From: Pollenia angustigena | Lineage: Eukaryota > Arthropoda > Insecta > Diptera > Polleniidae | Direction: 5' to 3' | NCBI GenBank assembly: GCA_930367215.1 | Contig: OV884059.1 | Span: 14,780,945 to 14,844,944 of the forward strand | DNA: 64,000 bases | Shown: positions 45,811 through 57,372 of the stretch, in pieces | Layout: each line of letters starts with the position of its first letter | How positions within the stretch are numbered: position 1 is the first letter of the stretch | Notes under the pieces: generated by a model | What the model saw: the letters and a program-made list of their open reading frames with translations, nothing else | The model's database searches: none | What the model was told of the DNA's origin: nothing | Position numbers and translations under genes: made by a program

Positions 45811-46593
45811 TAACAGTATGTGCCCATTTAGACAAGGAAACATTTTGAAGGGAAACATTTTGTTTGGAAGCAAATTACGGATGGGAAAGAGAGAATGGTT
45901 TTTGTGTTCGGTACTCGGCGACAGGGTTGTCAGATGTGGCGATTTCTCGCCAAACGTGGCGATTTTCTAACTGGTTTGGCGACCTAATTTTTGATTTGGT
46001 GACATGGCGATTATTGGCGATTTATAAAATGTTAAAATCGCCAACTGGCTATTTTTGATGACCTTTGAATTGGTTTTGAAATTCATAAAATTCAATACTT
46101 AGAAATAATATTATTTTAATTCTCGTATTTTTATGAATGAAATTTCAGGCAATCATATGTATGATGGCTGATGAAGTTAACGAAAATCTTCTAGAAAAGT
46201 GTTTTTTATATATAAAATTGCTCTTGAAACAAACAAAAAATAAAATTCTTTAAAACACTAATATATTTTAATAAGTCTATAAACATTTTCACATTATACT
46301 TATATGCAGGGCAAGGGACTTCATGCAAATGCATGTTTGTTGTCGGCACTCTGAGATCCACCTAAAGTTAATATCTTTGCGAATCACAATATTTCCAGTA
46401 AAATGGCATCAATTTGTTAGTGCATATTTTTGCATATTTTGCTTTAAATGCATGTTTTTGCATATTTTGTTATAAATGCATATTTTTCGTCATATTTTGT
46501 TATAAATTCACATTTTTCGTCATATTTTGTAATATTTATAAAAAAAAAAAATTGCTCTTTTCTTAGTTTTTTGTTTAGAAATATCTTTCTGTT

Positions 46594-46776
46594 CAAGGCG
46601 AATTCATTATAAGGTGTAGTCAGTGAATCAGCTGGTTATAGTTGTTTCAGCCCTGAAGCTGTCAAACAGTCAAAATAGTATGGGAAAATCTGCTAACTTC
46701 GACATTTTCAAGGAGCAAAAACAACATGTTGGTGTTTGGTATTGAATTACCTACATTTTATTATAAATTCACCTTG
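46594..46776. mobile_element. 183-bp hAT-type MITE (CAAGGCGAA) inside the hAT transposon
   Basis: It starts CAAGGCGAATTCATTATAA and ends TTATAAATTCACCTTG. The flanks TTTCTGTT and TTTCTTTT differ at one base and fit an 8-bp duplication. A 112-bp relative is at 62956-63067. The interior is non-coding. Confidence 0.65.
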
Positions 46777-47036
46777 TTTCTTTTACTTTAAAAAAGTAGC
46801 ACATACAAAAATTATACAATTTGTATAATTGTGCAAATAATTGTAGAAGTAACAATAAAACAGCTTTTGACATTTCATTTTGTTCGCGGTTTTTTTTACT
46901 TGAAGAAGCAGCAAATAAAAATAATGTTCGGCGAAGAAAAAATAGAACTCAACATATTATTTTTGATTTACGGTGTAAGAAGTATGACCTAAAATCCAAA
47001 AAGTATTAATAAAATAAATTGTTTTTAAGGAAAAAA

Positions 47037-48349
47037 ATGTCAAAAGAAAAAATATCAAAAAATAATCTTTTAAATAAGTGTGTTTTTGAGTCTTCAAAAT
47101 AGAGGGAAAAGTACTTTTTTGCAAAGTTTACAAAAAGGTGTTTCATTTAAAAATTTCAAGTAAATCAGCACCTTCAAAGCCAGAAACACAAAGATTTATA
47201 ATTTATGAAAACGTTTCGCAAACTTTAATTTCAAGAAAATCAACTTTTGGGGATAAGACTAGCAAATTTAGTTTTGAATTGTATAATGCTCTGGTGTCTG
47301 CAGATATACCTCTATATATTAGCTAATCAACCAAAATTATAGAATTTGTTTAAACAAATATATCAATGAAACCATTTCTACGGAAACAACCCTTATAAAA
47401 ACTTATAGCCAAGTTGTACACTATACAACTATGTGACATTGTTGAAAGAACTAAGTGACATAATTTGTGGCTATCTATTGACGAAGCAATGGACACTGAA
47501 CGACGTTTCGATGTCTACGTAATTGGGATCTTGAATGCAGAAGAAGAACAGAGTAAACACAAATTTTTGTTAAATATCGTAAAGTTGGAAAAGGTCATGC
47601 TTCAATAGCTCGAACTTTCAAAGATTCAATTTCTCTTTTAGAATCCTTTAATTAAAATAAAATGTTGCTCTACTTGACCTTTTTTTTTAAGATGTCTTAC
47701 TCAAAAATGTTACATGTCACATGCTAAGCTCATGCTATGCATGAAAGTTTTTAAAGTCACCTTTCCGTTTCAACCATGTATAACAAGATGGGGTACCTGG
47801 TTGCGACAGTTGAGTATTATGCCAAAAATTTTGAAGAATTTAAAGATGTGGTAAATAATTTTAACGAAAATAATGCAGTCACGATAAAAAAGTAAACAAT
47901 ATTTTAAATGTACCTAATATAAAGGCTCAATTAGAATTTATACACTCAAACAATCATTGAACACCTCGGTTAAACTCGTTGATGACGCTGTCATTAAAAT
48001 AAGAAAAGTTGAAGGTCAAATCGGCGAAAAAATAAAAGCCAAAATTTATGCAGTTTTAAAAAAGAATGCCGGATTTAAAAAAGTTAAAGAAATTGGTAAT
48101 ATTTTTAATTTACCTTCCAGTAAAGAAAAAATTGTAGACAATGAATATTCTACAAAGGAGTTGACCACTTTTAAATATCCACCTATTACATCCGTTGATG
48201 TCGAACGAACATTTTCAATGCTTAAAACTGCTTTAAGACCAAATAGAATGAGTTTTACATTTGATAACTTAAAAAAAAACTTATTTATTTATATATGTAA
48301 ATATATCTTGACCTACTACTACTTCTTTTTAAACTATGTTTTAAGTTTT
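47037..48349 (+). pseudogene. Decayed hAT transposase
   Basis: Recognisable blocks in order: a start and BED-finger-like remnant (MSKEKISKNN..., then FCKVYKKV near 47120), WLSIDEAMDTERRFDVYVIG near 47466-47530 (first catalytic Asp region), TRWGTWL near 47782 (a conserved hAT block), and at 47957-48349 the C-terminal dimerisation domain with ITSVDVERTFSMLKTALRPN then RMSFTFDNLKKNL. At least four stops or frame changes separate the blocks, so no product is possible. Full-length hAT transposases are about 600-700 residues; the remaining text accounts for roughly 430. Confidence 0.85.
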
Positions 48350-48820
48350 TAAAACTGAATGAAATGTATTTATGTTTTTTTTTTTTCTTAAATATGGTTA
48401 AATAAATATATTTTTAATGCATATTTTTTACTTTTATTTTTGCATATTTCACTATTTTTATTGCATGTTTTATGCGCATATTTTGCGATTTTAAGTGCAT
48501 GAACTTCCTTGCCCTGCTTATATGTATGTGGCAATTTATTATCACAGATAAAATATGTCGTTGTTAGTGATATTTTAAAGATTTTTATGAATTCTATCAT
48601 ACCTTTGGACGTTTATGAAACACAATGGAAAAAAGTAAGCGTTGGTTAATTGGAAACATAACTAAATAAGTTTAGGCCAACATTTAAAGGACTTTACTCT
48701 GGCTGTCGTTAATATGTGCTTATTACAACTAGTAATGCCTGTGAAACTATGAACTCCACTAAAACTCGCCTTCGAATTAGAATGCAATACGAACTTCTAG
48801 ACGTGTTATTAGTAGTTATA

Positions 48821-49065
48821 CAGGCATGCTCTGTAAATCACAAGATTTCAAATCACAATTGTGATTAATGGGTATTTTGAAAACCACAAAAGTTTTAACT
48901 TAGTTAAAAATGGTGGAAACAAATAAGCAAGTAAAAAAAATCGGGGGCCACTTAGCTAACTGGTTTAAAATCACAATTATTATGTTCTGGACAAAAAGCT
49001 GTCCAGAACACCTTTTTTGTGATTTCAATTCACTTTCACAAAAAGTGATTTTCAGAACATGCCTG
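48821..49065. mobile_element. 245-bp MITE with CAGGCATGYTCTG ends
   Basis: It starts CAGGCATGCTCTGTAAATCAC and ends GTGATTTTCAGAACATGCCTG. Inverted AAATCACAATTGTGATT words lie inside. It lies within the CTCGGCGA-flanked hAT element. A larger relative is at 57621-58850. I found no clear duplication. Confidence 0.65.
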
Positions 49066-49581
49066 ATAAGTTATATGAATGGGAATAGTACATGTTGCAC
49101 TTCTTTTGTACTTTCGTTGAATAAATGTAATACCCTCACAAAGTATTCCAAATAATAAGACAAATAGCGAGTCTTGCCGGTGAAGCGTTTAGATATATAA
49201 TAAAAGTGCAACTATTGTATCTCTAATATTTGTTTAGTACTTACCGCAAAAATTCGTTATTTGTTGCTTTAAGTAGACTACTATAAATTATTTTAAAGTA
49301 AACATCGTACCTTTTTTGTGTTTACTAACTATTTTTATTTCGCTCTATATAAAAATTAACCAAAATATATATTATGGCGACTTTTTTTTGAAGTTTTGGC
49401 GTATTTTAGCGATACGGAACTAATTTATTTTTTAGGATTTATAAAAAATAGTTTAAGTAATTAAAAAAATATGTATTTTATTGTCAAAAACTTGTAAACA
49501 AAGGCTTTGGCGATTTTGGCGATTTTTGACATTGAATTTGGCGAAAAAGGTCAAAATCAATCTGACAACCCTGCTCGGCGA

Positions 49582-50390
49582 CACGCTTTGTTCTCATTTT
49601 CTTTGTTGACATTAACTTTGCTTTTTGAAAAAAAAAAAAACAATATTAACAGAATGCTTACGGTAACATGTTCGTCTGTGTGATCGCTCGTCTATACTCG
49701 GACTATGTTGATGACAGTGGTTTGGTCGTGTATGGTCAATTAGTGTGATTGTACGCTTTGCTGTAGCGATGTTAAACAGAGTTTGATATTTTGCTGATGG
49801 TACCAGTTTGAGGTATTGTGTATGGTGCAATTAGCGCAGTTCAGAAAAGTTGTCGAGAGTTAACATCAGGCTACTATGCATTAAAAAACATTATTTTTTT
49901 AAACAAAATTTATTAATAAAGTAATAAACTTTATTATAACAATAACCACACTATCCATTAATTTGACACTTTTTTAAGAAGCTGGGCACCCTAGTTAAAA
50001 AAAATAACTTGAAAACAGCAAAATTGAACAAAATCATTAAATTTATAATAGAGTTTGAAATTTTGTCCACTAAAACTCTGCCATTTATTGACTCTTCTTC
50101 AGAAACGACCCATGGTTATTTTAGAAATTTTATAACCTTTCACTAAAAAGAAAGAAATACATAATCCGTTTAAAATTTTTAAAGATATTTGCATTTCAGT
50201 CACATCATCTTTTTTAAAAACACAAATAACGGTTATTTTGGGATATCTCTACTTTTTCTACTTTTGACAATTCTGACATCATATTCGGATTCAGCGGACA
50301 ATTTTACAAAAAGATTAGGTGTCAGATTCAATTGGTAACGACTTTGTTGGAAATTTGTGACACAGTGTAATTTGTATTGTGGTTATTTTA
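49582..50390. other. Non-coding stretch
   Basis: No gene or element that I can support. Confidence 0.35.
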
Positions 50391-50719
50391 TGGAACTGTG
50401 CCCATGTTCTGTAACTCTCGCGGCGAGAAACTTTTCGATTGAAATGTGTGAAATGAAACAAAAATGCCATATACTGAAACAAACCGCTGTTTTTCTCACT
50501 AAACTGTTTCTGTAACTTTTTTTTGACGAGTATTGGCTGTCACGTAAGGAAATTACCCGCCAATTAACAGAAAAAGTGTGTCTGTAATATTTTTGTACGA
50601 AAACTTCCCACTTTGAACTGTCAAATAAACTGTCGAATGAAAATGGGGCGAGAAAAAATTTTAACACTAAAAAACAAATAAAAATGCAAAGAATAATAAT
50701 AAACATTTTTTATTGTTTA
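50391..50719. other. Possible element fragment with CCCATGTTCTGTAAC
   Basis: GCCCATGTTCTGTAACTCTC, with GGCGAGAAAC and CGGGGCGAG-like words (GGGGCGAGAAAAAA near 50645), shares CATGTTCTG with other elements in the window, but I cannot place two ends. The frame at 50383-50706 on the minus strand is not convincing as a gene. Confidence 0.25.
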
Positions 50720-50963
50720 CATTTTAAATGATTAAGATGACAGATGATTAAGAAAAAAAAACACAACAAACCAATTTAAATTTCTTTGAAGTATTGAACA
50801 TGGATTAAAATACTTATATAAAGTTATCAGAAGATTAGTTTTAACATATTAATGATGAAATTGTGAAAGGAATTGTTTAAGAAAAAAAATAAAAACATCA
50901 AGCAGAAATCTTGGCCGGTTGTACACGTTCATGTTTGCCGATTTTACATTATACTCAGTCTAA

Positions 50964-51342
50964 AGGTGCTATCAGACGGGATGTATTTTACATATGTACT
51001 GTCAAATTTTCCATCTGTAAAAGTTGTACACATCGTGTGATACATATGAAACTTTGCATGTGTAAAAAACATGTGGAAATACATATGTAAATTTTTCGAT
51101 TAGAACACGCTCTATTTTCCTGTGGCAAATATAAACAAAACAGCTGGTTTGTTTTGAAACGTAAACAAAAGTCAGCTTTTGTTTATATTTATAGGTTATG
51201 TCATAAGGAAAAACATAAGCAGGTGTGATAGCAAAAATTATGAATCGTATGTAAAATGGAAATTTTGACATACATACGGAATTACATATGGGAAAGAAAA
51301 GTGACAGTACATATGTAAAATACATCCCGTCTGATAGCACCT
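50964..51342. mobile_element. 379-bp MITE, TAA target site (AGGTGCTATCAGACGGGATG)
   Basis: It starts AGGTGCTATCAGACGGGATG and ends CATCCCGTCTGATAGCACCT, flanked by TAA on both sides (50961-50963 and 51343-51345). Arms continue through TATTTTACATATGTACTGTC. PIF/Harbinger-type by its 3-bp site. The element at 54796-55431 has similarly built ends. Confidence 0.85.
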
Positions 51343-51954
51343 TAAGGTATGTTCAGAGGATTATATGTGATTATTGAAGTGATTAAGTTGTCATCATGTG
51401 AATTTGAAGTGATTAACAAATCACTTCAATGTATGGATAATAGAGTTGTCAATTATTCGCCTTTCAGCTTTGTTCGAATAATTCAAATAATTGTTTTTGT
51501 TCTTTCGATCAAACGATTTAATCTGTAAAATTATTCGATTAATCGATGAGAATAACGATTAAAAAAATTATTAAAAAAAAGACATATTTTATATAAGATA
51601 CATCGGTCCATTAATATATAACTATGGAAAATCTTTAATTTTCTTTATTTTTTCTCAAATACTCTACGACTTCTTTTTATGATGCGTACAACTTTTCATT
51701 TTAACTCGATATCGTTGTATTACTTAAAGGAATCATAAAATCCCTAATTCTTAAATAATCCGATACAACTTTGGATTTTCGAAAGGCGTTTGCAGACCTT
51801 CTATCTTCAGCCAAACTTCTGCGTACAATTTTGTCTATAGAACAACCGCTCTCCCTCTTTATTTATTTTTCCATTGGGACAAGTTCTGCATTTTTTGATG
51901 TCGTTGGATTATATTCTACTACATCGTTTTCAATGGTAATATTGTGACACTTAT

Positions 51955-52413
51955 ACTATGTTCACACTTGGGTTCTTTAAGCATCTCAAACGTGATTAAA
52001 CTCTAACCACATCAAAATCGAGATAATTAACCACATACTGAAGTGACTAAAACTAAATCACTTCATTAATCACATCGAATGCTCTGAACATACTTCAAAC
52101 TGAGTATAATATAGAATCGGTCACCATGAACGTACCCCTCACGTGTACAACCAACCACGATTTCTTCTTAATGTTTTTATTTTTCCTTAAATAATTCATA
52201 AATTTTCATAATTCCATCATTGATATGTTTAAAATAACCTTCTGATAACTTTATTAAATTATTTTTATCCATTTTTAATACTTTAAAGAAATATAAATCT
52301 GTTTATTGCGTTTTTTTCTTAATCAACTTTCATCTTAATCATCTCAAATGTAATATATTAACTTAATCAACATTTCGCTTAAACGTGTTTAAAAACCCGA
52401 GTGTGAACTTAGC
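51955..52413. repeat. Inverted copy of the TATGTTCACACTTGGGTTC repeat
   Basis: It starts ACTATGTTCACACTTGGGTT and ends AACCCGAGTGTGAACTTAGC, so its own ends are inverted. Read on the minus strand it matches the split repeat outside the hAT-type element (for example TAAAGTTATCAGAAG, TGGTTGTACACG and ATACTCAGTTTGA-type blocks) at an estimated 80-85 percent identity. It is non-coding. Confidence 0.7.
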
Positions 52414-52696
52414 ATTACACAAACAGCAAAGATATATATAACTTAAAATATATATATATACATATATAATATGTATAATTCCAATATTTTCTACTTTAAT
52501 GATGTGATTTCTAAAGATCAATTCTTTATTTTTTAGCTTATCGTTTAATTCTAAGTTTTTCGCCCGAGAGTGAAAGATCCCATTTCTTGAAAATTTTAAC
52601 GTTTGATTTAAAAAGAATAATTGTAGTGATACTGTAGACAAACATTATAAATAATCAGTATTGGGGTTATTTTGTTGAACTATCCATGGTTTTTAA

Positions 52697-52974
52697 CCCA
52701 AATTTTCATAATTAGGCTCAAGTTCATCAAATTTAATTTTCATTGAATTATCTTCATGAAGAAAGGAATTTTACAAACATGAAAATTAATTAAAATTGTT
52801 ATTGATAATCCTTCATTCTTGACGTGGCTGGGGCTCGAACCCCGGCCGGCAGGTTACCATGACTTGTTTCGATCGCAACCACTCGATCTCCTCAGATGGA
52901 TTTGCCTTTCTTCATGAAAATAATTTAATGAAAATTACATTTGATGAACTTGAGCCTAATTATGAAAATTTGGG
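52697..52974. mobile_element. Palindromic element bordered by TTAA with a tRNA-like core
   Basis: TTAA|CCCAAATTTTCATAATTAGG at the left and its complement ending GGG|TTAA at the right. Arms of about 74 bp (52693-52766 and 52905-52978) pair almost fully, ending in CTTCATGAAGAAAGG / CCTTTCTTCATGAA. TTAA with CCC/GGG ends is the piggyBac pattern, but the outer 14-bp duplication argues for another mechanism. The core is GC-rich and tRNA-like. Confidence 0.7.
52821..52893 (-). ncRNA. tRNA-like sequence (tRNA-derived, probably not functional)
   Basis: Read on the minus strand, 73 nt contain an A-box-like TCGAGTGGTTGCG after T8 and a B-box-like GGGGTTCGAGCCCC (T arm). The acceptor strands GAGGAGA and CCACGTC do not pair well, so it is more likely a tRNA-derived SINE-type promoter piece than a working tRNA. 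Confidence 0.35.
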
Positions 52975-53745
52975 TTAAAAGACAAACATTATATTTTAAT
53001 GTTCTATAATGTTTTTTTCGTGTGTGTATTCTGTTTTTGTAAAAAATGTTTGGTTTTTTTACCAGCCATAAGGGACGAACATTACTGAGCCGAACCGAAC
53101 ACATTGAAGTTCGTGGATTTTCAAAAAAACCCGAACGGAATTAATTGTTCACATTTTTTGTTGAGTTTGATAAAAACAGTAATATTTTTGTGTTCGAAAG
53201 ATGACTAACAGGGAAACGTTATTTTTTTAATAATTTTCTACACAAACACTATTAGCGTTTGTGTTTTCCACAAATCTACCGAACCGAACATTAAGAAACG
53301 ATATTTAGTGTTTATTTTCGAACACTGCTATGAATACTCAACACGGTTTTTGCTAACTTAACATTGAGATTAATTACAACTAGGGCTATAGCTACAATGT
53401 GTTTACCTTTCCTACAGTTTGTAAAAAATCGCTAAAAACGTATGGGAATAAATCAAATTCTAAGATTTTATTTCTTATTAGTCTTTAATTATTAATTTAT
53501 TTTTTAATAAAAAAAATTGTTCGATTAATCGACATAATTTAATTGATTTATTCGTTATTCGAAAATCGCCATTTTAAAATTATTCGAACAAGAGTTTGTT
53601 TTTGTTTGATCGATTAATCGAATTATTCTTAATCGGTTGACAACTCTAATGGATAATCCTCATGATTTTGATGTGATCAGGGATTAATTACGTTCGAGTT
53701 GCTTAAACGCGTTTAAGAACCCAAGTGTGAACACAGTATTACACT

Positions 53746-54795
53746 CACCGCCATTGACGACGGCTGGCAGTCACTAGTCAAACATCAATCTTTAAACTAA
53801 ATGGATATCTATTTTAAGGGATTTACATGTTCCTCCTTATTGCAATACGAGCGCTAACTTTGAAAAATGGCTATCACCATTGAAGACAGCGTACTCGAAT
53901 TAACTTTACCTTTTCGACTAGAATAGTGTAATTGCAGAACAAACCGTGTTTATATATATTACAACTCTTCAATAAAAACCCGCATTTTCCCTAAAACCAA
54001 TAACTAATGCACGAGTTGCAACAACTCATCCGTACAACATTTTAAAATATATAAATAATGCACTAGTATTCTTGCATGATGTGGGTTTCGTGCACCATTC
54101 ACCACCACTTGATTGTGTCAGTATGCTGGAATAGTGTATGCCATGCTTAAAAGTTTTACAGTGTTGTCAATAAAGGCATCTAAAGAGGTGAATAGTTGGC
54201 AACACTTCAGCTTAATAGAACACTGCGCATTATACTCTTATTTAAGACCCGAAAATTAAGTATGTGGGTGGTGTCAAGGAGATCCTGGCCACATGCTGGG
54301 CTTCTCTAATGGGATGAAGCATTCTATGCGAGACCAGTGGACAATAAGGTCTATTGCGTCATTTCGACTTTAGTTGTGTGTAAAAGCATTTTAAACCAAA
54401 GAATTGGTGGCGTTCCTATGAATGTCGTTTGAAGTTATCTTAATTAAAATACCATCTAATTAGTATATTTATGATCACTTTAGCTGGTATTTACGAACAG
54501 GTTTTCAGAGAATGATCAAATAGCCTTTACTAGTGTGAAGTTAAAGTTAAGACTATTCCTTCTAAAACGTTTTAGAAAGCATGGCTGTATTCCCTAACCG
54601 CACATTCATATGGTGAGGTAGGCATGTTTAAGTTTCATTTTTAAAGTTTTGAATGTTGGTTGTATTAAGAAATATGTATATGGCTGTATGTATATTTTAA
54701 TCTCTGTTTCAAGTAGAATTAACAAGTGGTGTCGAAAAGGCATCTGATTTTGACAGTTCGAGCTTATTTGTTTCGATTTCTTAGTGTTTTGCTAA
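53746..54795. other. Non-coding stretch
   Basis: No gene or element that I can support. Confidence 0.35.
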
Positions 54796-55431
54796 AGGCG
54801 CCCGTACACGACATGTATTTGTCATCTGACATGTCAAATTTTTCAAGTCACATGTAATTGTTCATGTCTGTCAAAATTGCTGTTTTACATAAGGTTTATA
54901 ATATTCGGTCACAAACGTACATGTAATTTGCTTCTGACATTGTCTCTGTTTTTTTTCCGCATTGTTATTGCAGAAACCAAAGTAGTTCTCGGTTTCAAAA
55001 TAGCTTGCTGCCGCCACGAAAATATTTATTTGCGCCGTAAAATAATTTAGCCATCTTAAAATTTTTTATTTTGTTTTAAAGATAATAATTTAGAATTTTA
55101 TAATTAAACGGTTTTTATGTATATATTTACATAAATTCTATTCAATGGTGAGATGATCATACATATCTTGGTATTGTAAAATATTAACTTCAGCCGGCTA
55201 ATGATTCCTTCAATAGTTGACGCCGCTGCCAGTTTCTTCCCGGCATAGATTTCTGATGTCAGATGGTTTGTCAGAAGAAAATAGAGCACGCTCTAATTGA
55301 AATTTTGTCAGATGACTTTGCGTCTGACTTTTACAGAAGCAAAGTTAAAAAGGTAAAACACGACATGTATGTGTTTTGCAGTGGGAAATTTGACATGTCA
55401 GATGACAAATACATGTCGTCTATATGCTCCT
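54796..55431. mobile_element. 636-bp MITE, TAA target site (AGGCGCCCGTACACGACATG)
   Basis: It starts AGGCGCCCGTACACGACATG and ends CATGTCGTCTATATGCTCCT, flanked by TAA at both sides (54793-54795 and 55432-55434). Arms continue through TATTTGTCATCTGACATGTC. The 92-codon frame at its right end is arm sequence. PIF/Harbinger-type. Confidence 0.8.
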
Positions 55432-55434
55432 TAA

Positions 55435-57360
55435 TAATGGTTGACATTTCGAGCTATAAGCACAAACAATGCAATGCAAAAAACCCTATGTTGCTTCTGT
55501 TGTTTTTGGACTGTTGTAGTTCCGACACCACCTGTAGTTGAATTCGCTGTATATTAATAAATGTAGGGTTTTGGAAAATTAGATTAGTTATGTAATTTTA
55601 TTAAATAATAATACCTTTATATCTTGATTATAGGGACTTGTATCTAAATTTGATGACAAAGTTTTACATCCTCCACATAAATTTCGTATAACTTTCAATA
55701 CTCTAAACCTTTTGTAATGCGCCATAATTTTCATAAATAAGAAAAGCAGTGGAGCTGTCACTATCTTGACATGTAATTGACATTCATTCAATTTGCCTAT
55801 ATATTACAACAGAATTTTTCTTATACTTACATACATATATGTACATAAATTTCATTAACAAAAAAACCAGCATATATATTTTACTTATATGCATATTTTA
55901 AATAATAAAAGACCGTTACGATTATTAACATAATCATAGAAATTTTATACACGTCTTTGAATAAAAAATAAAAAAAAAAAAAAATACAAACTTGACTTGT
56001 GCATGTAGGTACTTAATTATTATTTATAATCCATATAATAAAAAATATACTTTTCTTTTGTGGAAAAAAGTTCTAATAGAAAGGCACGCATAAAAAAGCT
56101 TTGTATGTCTGTATTTTTAAAAATAAAGATGGCTGTATAAGGTGGAAATATGTATTTTTTTCTTTTTATTACTTTTTATGCTTTTATTCTATTTGTTACA
56201 CCTACAAAGAAATGAAAAAATAAAACTGTTTATTGTACCTACTTCATGTCAAAGCCTACGTAGAACGAGTACAATTTACGGAAATTGTACTTTTACATGA
56301 TGATTCCCTTTGGATTTTGGATTCTTTCACGATTAAACTCAAACCAGAAACGAAAAAAATATTAAAATTTATGGAATAATCAAGTTAAAATGTAAAAAAA
56401 AAAAATTAAAAGAATCATGTAAAATTTTCAACAACTTTAACCCACAATTATAACAACAATTGTGTAAACAAGAACTTAAAAAATGTCAAATGTAGTCACA
56501 TTTTCTCTCTCGTCTACTCTCGGTATTGTTAACAAGAATTTTTGACATGTAAGAAATGTAACATCATTGTTTTGTTACCAACACTGAAAACAACGACAAT
56601 AAAACAACAAAACAGCAGGGTACAACCAATGAATATATCGTCGGTCTCATGTAGGAAGGCCCTATGTCTATTTTTTTCGTAATTGAGTTTTTTAGTGATT
56701 CCAATACATTTCCCACAAATACACCTCGTCACAAAAATTTAATACAATAGCATCAAAAATAACAGTTTAACAAGCAATTGAAGAAGCCATTTTACATTAT
56801 GATACATGTATCATATGTATGTATACAGTTTCTATATTGTTTTTGCCTTCTCCTGTAAAGTTGCATTTATGTTAGTTAGTGCCTTTCTACATGAGACCAA
56901 CGATATGTACATCATATATGATATTCTTTGGCACAACCCAATAAGAAAGACTGAATGTCTTTCTGTCTGTCTCTAAGCAGTGTTTACCACTTTCGCGCCG
57001 TTTGCCACGATAACATTAATTTTTATCATTAATGTAAATATAATTTTAAAGTTCTGTGTTAAAATAGTGTATTACATTTTACGGTTTAATAAGAAATTGT
57101 AATAATGAGTAAAAAAAAAATGTAAACCATACTTATTTTTATCATTAAATAAATATGTACAACGGGTAATGTCAAGTTAAGCATAATAAATTTTGTTATT
57201 AGAAATATTGTGGCAGAAAAATATCCAGTTAAGCTTATTTATACAGCAATAAAAATGTTTATATTTGTTCTTTAAGAACAGATATTAATAAATCTGTTTG
57301 TAGTTCCTTCTTAAGCTAATACGGCCTATAATATTTAATGTAATTAAAAACACAATTTTA
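55435..57360. other. Non-coding AT-rich stretch
   Basis: No gene, RNA or element that I can support. The small frames have no domains. Confidence 0.35.
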
Positions 57361-57372
57361 ATACATTTTTTT

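Larger units (their letters stand above)
46307..48516 (+). mobile_element. 2.2-kb hAT transposon, nested
   Basis: It starts CAGGGCAAGGGACTTCATGC and ends GCATGAACTTCCTTGCCCTG, with a perfect 8-bp duplication CTTATATG (46299-46306 and 48517-48524). Subterminal repeats TGCATATTTTTG / GCATATTTTG cluster at both ends, as usual for hAT binding sites. The interior carries a decayed transposase (47037-48349) and a 183-bp MITE (46594-46776). Confidence 0.92.
45922..49573. mobile_element. hAT-type element (CAGGGTTGTCAGAT), host of a nested hAT
   Basis: The ends CAGGGTTGTCAGATGTGG and ATTGATTTT-type sequence with ATCTGACAACCCTG (right end CAATCTGACAACCCTG) are inverted, and a perfect 8-bp duplication CTCGGCGA flanks it (45914-45921 and 49574-49581). 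Subterminal TGGCGATTT words recur at both ends. Subtracting the nested hAT (46307-48516 plus one target copy), about 1.4 kb belongs to this element, without recognisable transposase. Confidence 0.85.
52650..52979. mobile_element. 330-bp insertion flanked by a 14-bp duplication
   Basis: AGACAAACATTATA occurs at 52636-52649 and 52980-52993 and is single in the reference copy of the MITE (39260 family), so it is a target-site duplication. The insert consists of about 43 bp of unique sequence and the palindromic element 52697-52974. Confidence 0.7.
52618..53327. mobile_element. Partial inverted copy of the CAGTGTTCG hAT-type MITE
   Basis: From about 52618 (AATTGTAGTGATACTGT) to GTTTATTTTCGAACACTG at 53327 it matches the reverse complement of 39260-39600. 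The far end of the family is missing. A 330-bp insertion splits it at 52650-52979. Confidence 0.75.
51434..53652. mobile_element. hAT-type element with AGAGTTGTCAA ends
   Basis: It starts AGAGTTGTCAATTATTCG and ends CGGTTGACAACTCTA. ATGGATAAT occurs directly outside both ends, an 8-9-bp duplication. CGATTAATCGA words are subterminal at both ends. Much of its length is later insertions. A possible decayed minus-strand coding tract near 51780-51960 is too broken to name. Confidence 0.7.
50720..53745. mobile_element. Nest of at least five transposable elements
   Basis: One dispersed repeat (50720-50963, 51343-51433 and 53653-53745) is interrupted by a TAA-flanked MITE (50964-51342) and by a hAT-type element (51434-53652). 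The hAT-type element contains an inverted copy of the same repeat (51955-52413) and a partial copy of the 39260-type MITE (52618-53327), itself interrupted by a 330-bp insertion (52650-52979). Ends and target duplications are given under the separate entries. Confidence 0.7.

Noticed and set aside
51002..51340. 112-codon minus-strand frame
   Set aside because: Spans the arms of the 379-bp MITE; no domain.
52821..52893. Functional tRNA gene
   Set aside because: A- and B-box-like sequences are present, but the acceptor strands do not pair and the sequence is embedded in a palindromic insert, so I list it only as tRNA-like.
55263..55541. 92-codon plus-strand frame
   Set aside because: Runs through the right arm of the TAA-site MITE and out of it. 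Mirrored text on the left arm shows it is terminal-repeat sequence.
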